Below are positions 6,204-11,019 of a stretch of DNA of 11,019 bases, in pieces (the first letter of the stretch is position 1; every line of letters starts with the position of its first letter). Source of the stretch: Rhodobiaceae bacterium (lineage in GTDB: Bacteria > Pseudomonadota > Alphaproteobacteria > Parvibaculales > Parvibaculaceae). The translations under genes were made by a program, and so were the position numbers. Where the stretch lies: positions 1-11,019 of the forward strand of contig DAIEIL010000205.1 of assembly GCA_027352645.1 (NCBI GenBank). The letters are read 5' to 3'. The notes beneath the pieces were generated by a model. The model was not told the origin of the DNA. It saw nothing but the letters and a program-made list of their open reading frames with translations, and searched no databases.

Positions 6204-7529
6204 TTAAAATTCGGCAAGGAGCGGCGCGGGCACCGCGTGGCGCATCGGCGAGCCGATGACGGCTTCGGTGAGAAGCCGCGCGGGAATTTTCAGGCGCCGG
6301 ACGCTCAACCCTTCCCGGAAATCGACCTCAACGCTCAGTGCGACCGGGCCCGTCCTGTACCGGAGCCGCGCAAGCGCGAGATTGAGTCCGAGCGCCGGGG
6401 AAAAGCCGATACTGGTCGCCGTTCCGTCGATCGCGCCCTCCCTCTCGACGGCGCAGAATTGCACCGGCTCGGGGAAATCCAGAGCCATGGATACGACCAG
6501 ATGGCGCGGCTCCCGCTGCTTGAGGCGGCGCAGGGCGTCTCGACCGGTGAAATGTCCGCTTTCGAGATCGACAAGCGAAGCGAGACCCAACTCAAAAGGC
6601 GTCGAGGCATCAGCGAGGTCGACAGCGGCGAATGCGCCGAGATAATCGCAGCCCACTCGCGGGATGCCCGCCTCGATCCGCGCCAGCTCCCGTACGGCAT
6701 AGCCGGTCGCCGCCAAGCCGAACTCCGCACCCTTGTCGAAAAGGCGTGCCCAGAGCATGGGCGCGTCTTCCGGATCGACCCATAGCTCATAGCCAAGCTC
6801 GCCCGTCGCGCCGGTACGGCTCGCATAGACGGGTATGCCGCCAAGATCAAACCAGCGGGCGGCATAGGGCCTGATCGTCTCGATGTCATAAAAGCCGGCC
6901 GCGTTGAGAACAGCCGCCGCATGCGGTCCTTGCAGACTGAGCGCGGCAAGCGCAGCGCCGACATCCTCGACGTGAACCTGAAAACCGAGCGCGCTGTCGA
7001 GAAGCCAGGCGAGATGCGTTTCCTCCGTCACAAGACGATATTCGCTTTCGCCCAGCCGGAAGAGGTGACCATCGCCGACGACGAATCCCCGGTCCTCGCA
7101 AAATACCACCGGCATGACTTCATCGACTGAAAGCCGCATCACATTGTCGGCGACAAGCCGATCGAGATAGGACGCGGCATCGCGCCCGCTGATCCGATAC
7201 TTCACCATCGGAGAAATGTCGGAGAGCGCCGCTGCTTGGCGCAGCGCGCGATATTCATCGTCGATGGTCGTCAATATTTCCGGCGTCGTGTAGCCGTTCC
7301 AGTCCGTCCAGCGATTGGTGCGGCTCTCAGCTGCGACGCTGAGATGCAGCGATGTCGTCAGAACGCAGCGGCTGAATGGCGGCTCGTCGGATGCGGGCGC
7401 GAACAACTCATCGACCGTGGGCGATGCTTCGAGCCTTTCGAAATCAGGCTGTTCCCGAAAGCCCGATGTCTCGTCGGGCTCTTCGTGTCCCGTTTCTTCC
7501 ACGAAAGGAATGTCGCTTTCCCCGCTCAT
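6204..7529 (-). CDS. GcvT-family protein (aminomethyltransferase-like, folate-binding fold)
   Basis: A 441-residue protein of the T-protein/YgfZ fold, related to glycine-cleavage aminomethyltransferase and to the C-terminal halves of dimethylglycine and sarcosine dehydrogenases. These move one-carbon units from an amine to tetrahydrofolate. Residues 1-55 are an acidic, probably disordered extension. The GcvT core begins near YRALRQAAALSDIS (93-106). It shows SLQGPHAAAVL (198-208), SRTGATGELGYELW (237-250), VRELARIEAGIPRVGCDY (279-296) and FTGRDAL (327-333), all matching family landmarks. The folate-site segment that is usually GG..DD reads GFVVGD (148-153), so one acidic residue is missing. 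ATG 7529 overlaps the stop of the upstream oxidoreductase gene (ATGA) and has GGGAGG before it; the longer open frame upstream is non-coding overlap. Tight coupling to two flavoproteins suggests a flavin- and folate-linked demethylation or related oxidation, but the substrate is unknown. Confidence 0.82.
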   Translation of the reverse strand: MSGESDIPFVEETGHEEPDETSGFREQPDFERLEASPTVDELFAPASDEPPFSRCVLTTSLHLSVAAESRTNRWTDWNGYTTPEILTTIDDEYRALRQAAALSDISPMVKYRISGRDAASYLDRLVADNVMRLSVDEVMPVVFCEDRGFVVGDGHLFRLGESEYRLVTEETHLAWLLDSALGFQVHVEDVGAALAALSLQGPHAAAVLNAAGFYDIETIRPYAARWFDLGGIPVYASRTGATGELGYELWVDPEDAPMLWARLFDKGAEFGLAATGYAVRELARIEAGIPRVGCDYLGAFAAVDLADASTPFELGLASLVDLESGHFTGRDALRRLKQREPRHLVVSMALDFPEPVQFCAVEREGAIDGTATSIGFSPALGLNLALARLRYRTGPVALSVEVDFREGLSVRRLKIPARLLTEAVIGSPMRHAVPAPLLAEF

Positions 7530-9103
7530 GCACGCCTCCCTTCGGAAAGCGCAACTTTGGCGGCGAGTTGGCCGGCCAGGCCCGAAATGCCGCCGGGATG
7601 ATTGCCTGCACCGCAGAGATATAGACCCTGAAGCGGTGTGCGGTATTGCGCAAGCTCCGGCGCGGGGCGGAACATCAACAATTGGTCCGGGCGCATTTCG
7701 CCGCAATGCCACTCGCCGCCCGCAAGGCCGAACTTCGCCTCGATGTCGGATGGGAGAAGCATTTCGCCTGCGATAATCCTCGCCCTTATATCCGGCGCAT
7801 AGCGAGAGAGTGTCTCGATGACGCGGTTGAGCAGCCGGTCGCGCTGTCCCGCCCAACCGCCCGCCACATCGTAAGGCACATGCTGGATGAGGATCGACAT
7901 GACGTGGTGACCGGCGGGCGCGAGCGCCGCATCGACGACGCTCGGAATCGTGACTTCCATGGCGAACTCATCGGACAGCTCGCCTCGCTTGAAGGCGGCG
8001 AATGCCTGATCGAACTCATTGAGTGGGGGAACGACCAGAAGCCGCGCGCCATATTCCTCGGGCGAAAGCCCCGCAATAGAGGGCAAGCCCTCCAGCGCGA
8101 GGTTGAGCTTTGCGGTCGCGCCACGGCGGCTTGTCTGCGCGAGCCGAGCCGCGAGCCCGGCATCGAGACAGGCGGGTCCGACGAGATCGAGCATGGTCGC
8201 GCGCGGATCGACGCTCGACAGGGTCATGGGCGCGCGAAGGAAGTCGCCCGTCACCGTCTCGACGCCCGTGGCAACGCCGCTTTCGACAATGATCCGCTTG
8301 ACCGCCGCGCCCGTCTTGATGGCGACGCCGAAACTCTCGGCGGAACGCCGCAGCGCCTCGATCAGCGCGCCCATGCCGCCCCGCGGCAGCGAGGCGCCCT
8401 TCGTCTCAAGCTGCAAGGCGCGACGATAAATGAGATTGAAAGCGGTCCCCGGCGAATAGGGACCCTCGGCGGTTCCGCGCAATGCCTCGAAAGCGAAGGC
8501 GGCGCGGAGCAGCGGCATCTCGAAGGTCTCATCGACAATATCGCCGATGCTCGCCGGAAGCGCGTGCAGCAGATCTTCGAAAGAGGGCTGGCCGAGGCGA
8601 CGCGCGCGCCAGACCAGCTTGCGGAAAGCCGTCGCCGCCTCCGACGAGGGGCCGCCGGAAAGCGGCGGCGCGCCGAGCAGAAATGGGCGCAATGCGGTCG
8701 CATGAGATTTCAATCGCGCAAGAAACTCGACAAGCGCCGCCGCGTCATGCGCGTTCCATTGCCCGAGCGCCGCGAGATCCCGCCTTCGGGTGGACAGGGT
8801 GAGATGGCGCTTGTTGCGCGAGAGCGCGATGGCCGGCACGTTGCGCGCGGCAAAACGCAGTCCATTACGCGCGAGCTTCAGTTCCTTCTCAATGCGACGA
8901 GGCATGGCTTCGACGAGATGGGCAGCGGTCGAGATCATGTAGTCGGGCGAGATTTCGCCCGTCGCAAGCGCGCCGCCCAGATGATCCGATGCCTCGATCA
9001 GAACCACGCGCTTTCCAGCCTTCGCCAGATAGCAGGCGGCAACGAGGCCGTTATGGCCTCCTCCGATCACGATGGCATCGAAACTCCGATCGGCGAGCCG
9101 CAT
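7526..9103 (-). CDS. NAD(P)/FAD-dependent oxidoreductase, phytoene desaturase/PYROXD2-like (second paralogue)
   Basis: A 525-residue flavoprotein of the CrtI/PYROXD2 amine-oxidase-like superfamily. The N-terminal FAD-binding motif is DAIVIGGGHNGLVAACYLAK (9-28), followed by the ribose-binding VVLIEASDHLGGA (33-45). The C-terminal FAD segment GLYLCGAGNHPGGISGLAGQ (493-512) is typical. There is no membrane span or signal peptide, so it should be cytoplasmic. Length and both motifs match proteins annotated as PYROXD2-like rather than dedicated carotenoid desaturases, and no carotenoid genes are nearby. ATG 9103 is preceded by GAGG, only 2 nt after the stop of its paralogue; its own stop overlaps the GcvT-family start. 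The arrangement suggests the two paralogues work with each other and with the GcvT-like protein, possibly as a heteromer. The reaction is unknown. Confidence 0.85.
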   Translation of the reverse strand: MRLADRSFDAIVIGGGHNGLVAACYLAKAGKRVVLIEASDHLGGALATGEISPDYMISTAAHLVEAMPRRIEKELKLARNGLRFAARNVPAIALSRNKRHLTLSTRRRDLAALGQWNAHDAAALVEFLARLKSHATALRPFLLGAPPLSGGPSSEAATAFRKLVWRARRLGQPSFEDLLHALPASIGDIVDETFEMPLLRAAFAFEALRGTAEGPYSPGTAFNLIYRRALQLETKGASLPRGGMGALIEALRRSAESFGVAIKTGAAVKRIIVESGVATGVETVTGDFLRAPMTLSSVDPRATMLDLVGPACLDAGLAARLAQTSRRGATAKLNLALEGLPSIAGLSPEEYGARLLVVPPLNEFDQAFAAFKRGELSDEFAMEVTIPSVVDAALAPAGHHVMSILIQHVPYDVAGGWAGQRDRLLNRVIETLSRYAPDIRARIIAGEMLLPSDIEAKFGLAGGEWHCGEMRPDQLLMFRPAPELAQYRTPLQGLYLCGAGNHPGGISGLAGQLAAKVALSEGRRA

Positions 9104-9105
9104 GG

Positions 9106-10704
9106 TCAGCCTCGCCTTCTGAGTGAGGCGGCGACGAGTGCCGCCGCATTGGCGCCCGCATGCCCGATGCCTAACGGCCCCGGGTGAACGCTCTGCGAGC
9201 AGAGATAGAGATTGCGGATCGGCGTTTCATATCCCGAAAGCGCAGGCGAAGGACGGTTGAAGAACATCTGGTCGAGCGTGGTTTCGCCGTGCGAGAGGTC
9301 GCCGCTGGTCATGCCTACCTCGCTTTCGATATCGGGCGGTGTCAGTGTTTCGAGCGCGACGATGCGATCCCTTATACCCGGGCTCGCCTCCGCGATGCGG
9401 GCGACCACGAGATCGGTGAGTTCGTCGCGGCGCTCGCCGGTCCAGACGCCGTCATGCAGGGTTTCCGGCACATAGTGTACGGCGACCGAAAGCACATGGC
9501 GCCCATGCGGCGCAAGCGAGGGATCGGCGAGCGTCGGGATGAGCATGTCGATAAGCGGCACGCGTGGCGGGATCCCGTCGCGCCAGTCGTCAGAAGCGCG
9601 GTCCATCTCATCGAGCGACGTCGCGAGCCGCAGGCCACCGAGAAGTGCGGGACAGCCTGCCGGCACAGCAGGAAATTCGGGCGCGCTATCGAGCGCGATG
9701 TTGATCTTGGCGCTGAGTCCACGCATGCTGAAGCGCCCCACCCGTTCGACGAAGCCTTCCGGCAGCGCAGACCACGGGAAAAGCGCAAGAAAGGTTCGCT
9801 TGAGATCGAGGTCGGAGAGGATGGCGCGGGCCTGTATCTCCTCGCCATTCGCGAGCACCACGCCGCGTGCGCTGCCTTCGCGCAACAGCACGTCGGTCAC
9901 TTCGGCCTCGGTGCGGATCGTGCCGCCATGAGCCTCGATCACCGCGCCAAGCGCGCGGGCGATTGCCGAAGAGCCGCCAATCGCAAGCACACGCGCAGGC
10001 GCGCCGCCACTCGCGCCCATCGTTTCGTCAATGAAGGCGCCGAGAAGATGGCGCGCGCCCGTTGGCGCACGGGGCCCGAGCGACGTCCCGGCCAAAGCAT
10101 CCGCGGCGAGCCGCGTCTTCACGGCGTCGGAGCTGAAGTAGTCATCCAGAAAATCGGCGCAAGGTAGCGTCCAGAGACGCGTCAGCTCGTGAAGTTCGCC
10201 TACATCCCGCGCCCCCCAGCGGGAGGCTGTCTTGAGCAGGCGCCGCAATGTCGAGAAGGAGCGTCGCGTGGGATCGCTCATTGGTCCTGCAAGCAAGGGC
10301 CGCAGCTGTTGCGCGCCGCGCAATATGTCGCGGCGAAAGCGCGTCCAGCCATCCGCGTCTTTCAGCGAATGCCGCGCAAGCTCGCGACGATGGACTGCGC
10401 CGTCTCGATAGCTCGCGATGTAACCGCCCCCATCGAGCAGCGACACGCCGCCATCGACGCGGATAAAACGAAGACCATGGCTTGCGAGATCGAGTTCCGA
10501 GACGATGCGAGCGGGCAGCGTAGAGGCGCCGAGGTTGTAGCGCGATATGTTGAAGCCGGGGACAATCTCGTAAGACGCATCCGCGCCTCCGAGCGCGGCG
10601 TTGCGTTCGAGCAGCAGGACACGCGCGCCGGAGCGCGCAAGGTAAGCCGCGGCCGTCAGACCGTTGAGCCCACCTCCGATAATAATCGCGTCGTGACGCT
10701 CCAT
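9106..10704 (-). CDS. NAD(P)/FAD-dependent oxidoreductase, phytoene desaturase/PYROXD2-like (first paralogue)
   Basis: A 532-residue flavoprotein of the same family as its downstream neighbour but clearly diverged. The FAD motif is DAIIIGGGLNGLTAAAYLAR (5-24), with VLLLERNAALGGADA (29-43) next. The C-terminal FAD region NLYLCSQSVHPGPLGIGHAG (498-517) differs from the paralogue's CGAGNHPGGISG and may mark a different substrate or electron acceptor. I start it at ATG 10704, where TGAGG lies about 9 nt upstream and the FAD motif begins within ten residues, as in the paralogue. In-frame starts exist at 10728 and farther upstream, but they add a basic, low-quality leader. It is the promoter-proximal gene of the unit. 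Carotenoid, amine and unknown substrates are all possible; context favours an amine. Confidence 0.85.
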   Translation of the reverse strand: MERHDAIIIGGGLNGLTAAAYLARSGARVLLLERNAALGGADASYEIVPGFNISRYNLGASTLPARIVSELDLASHGLRFIRVDGGVSLLDGGGYIASYRDGAVHRRELARHSLKDADGWTRFRRDILRGAQQLRPLLAGPMSDPTRRSFSTLRRLLKTASRWGARDVGELHELTRLWTLPCADFLDDYFSSDAVKTRLAADALAGTSLGPRAPTGARHLLGAFIDETMGASGGAPARVLAIGGSSAIARALGAVIEAHGGTIRTEAEVTDVLLREGSARGVVLANGEEIQARAILSDLDLKRTFLALFPWSALPEGFVERVGRFSMRGLSAKINIALDSAPEFPAVPAGCPALLGGLRLATSLDEMDRASDDWRDGIPPRVPLIDMLIPTLADPSLAPHGRHVLSVAVHYVPETLHDGVWTGERRDELTDLVVARIAEASPGIRDRIVALETLTPPDIESEVGMTSGDLSHGETTLDQMFFNRPSPALSGYETPIRNLYLCSQSVHPGPLGIGHAGANAAALVAASLRRRG

Positions 10705-10948
10705 GCGTCGAACCTCAAATTGCCCCATCCCGCGCGGGCGGGACGACGCCCCGGCTCGTACCGCTTTGGCACGCCGAGGACAGGACATGCTCCGACCGTG
10801 CCGAAACCGGAAAGAGCATTAACCACAAAAATCCAGGCATTCAGCCAATAAACGACCCGAAGGGTCCATCCATTAACGATTGATGCCCGGCCGGCAAGGG
10901 CGCGGTGCAAAAGCTTCGCCACGGGGGGTGGGCTTGAGCATTCGGGCC
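10705..10948. other. Intergenic region upstream of the oxidoreductase unit
   Basis: This 244-nt spacer should hold the promoter of the three-gene unit, but I find no -35/-10 pair I would defend. It has an AT-richer patch (about 10815-10880). A small 5-bp hairpin (GACCC at 10854-10858 with GGGTC at 10862-10866) is followed on the minus strand by GTTTATT, a weak terminator candidate for the gene entering from the right. No convincing gene lies in it. Confidence 0.35.
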
Positions 10949-11019
10949 TCAGGAGGCCGCCACGGAGGTAATGAGGCGCTCGAAGGCGTCATGGACCTCG
11001 GCCTGGGATTCGCGCAGTT
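10949..11019 (-). CDS. C-terminal end of an unidentified protein (5' part outside window)
   Basis: Read on the minus strand, an open frame enters from the right edge and ends in TGA at 10951-10949. The last residues are LRESQAEVHDAFERLITSVAAS, a likely amphipathic helix with coding-like composition. Too little is present to name a family. The 244-nt gap to the oxidoreductase gene suggests it belongs to a different transcription unit. It might instead be a chance open frame, since only about 23 codons are seen. Confidence 0.45.
   Translation of the reverse strand, partial: LRESQAEVHDAFERLITSVAAS

Noticed and set aside
7530..7856. N-terminal extension of the GcvT-like open frame
   Set aside because: It overlaps the conserved C-terminal FAD region of the upstream gene, is Arg-rich and non-coding in character, and ATG 7529 has a strong GGGAGG and an ATGA overlap.
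7646..9187. Long plus-strand open frame (513 codons) opposite the second oxidoreductase
   Set aside because: It is the antisense shadow of a clear flavoprotein gene in GC-rich DNA; its translation is Arg/Ala/His-rich with no recognisable domain.
9184..10167. Plus-strand open frame of 327 codons opposite the first oxidoreductase
   Set aside because: Same codon-bias shadow effect; composition is charged and repetitive with no family signature.

Overview
The window comes from a GC-rich bacterium, most likely an alphaproteobacterium. The evidence is a DivJ/PleC-like histidine kinase tail, a cysteine-free alphaproteobacterial-style anti-sigma factor, and PuuA/PuuB-like and PYROXD2-like amine-oxidation genes. 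A Parvibaculum- or other Hyphomicrobiales-like source is a guess from gene style only. No rRNA, tRNA, CRISPR array, insertion sequence or phage gene is visible. Except for the histidine kinase fragment at the left edge, every gene is on the minus strand, so the text below follows transcription from right to left.

Right edge: the last codons of an unidentified gene (10949-11019) and a 244-nt spacer. Then comes a tightly coupled three-gene unit (10704-6204): two divergent paralogues of the phytoene-desaturase/PYROXD2-like FAD oxidoreductase family, 2 nt apart, followed through an ATGA overlap by a GcvT-family (aminomethyltransferase-like) protein. This looks like an uncharacterised flavin- and folate-dependent oxidation system.

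Middle (6069-3881): a leader with two mutually exclusive hairpins precedes a secreted two-EF-hand protein. An ECF sigma factor, a single-pass anti-sigma factor and a membrane-anchored LTxxQ/heavy-metal-sensor-type periplasmic protein follow. The last two genes overlap by ATGA. I read this as an envelope- or metal-responsive regulatory module.

Left (3823-1080): a PuuB-like FAD amine oxidase and a PuuA-like glutamine-synthetase-family ligase, 11 nt apart, probably for gamma-glutamylation and oxidation of a polyamine or other amine. A 9-bp inverted repeat abuts the puuB-like start codon, and a strong intrinsic terminator follows the ligase gene. Beyond it lies a separate purine-type phosphoribosyltransferase gene (924-313), convergent with the histidine kinase gene.

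Taken together, two amine-oxidation-type enzyme sets flank a sigma/anti-sigma switch. Whether the switch controls either set is open. The best candidates for something undescribed are the double-flavoprotein plus GcvT unit, the EF-hand/ECF module with its leader, and the inverted repeat in front of puuB.
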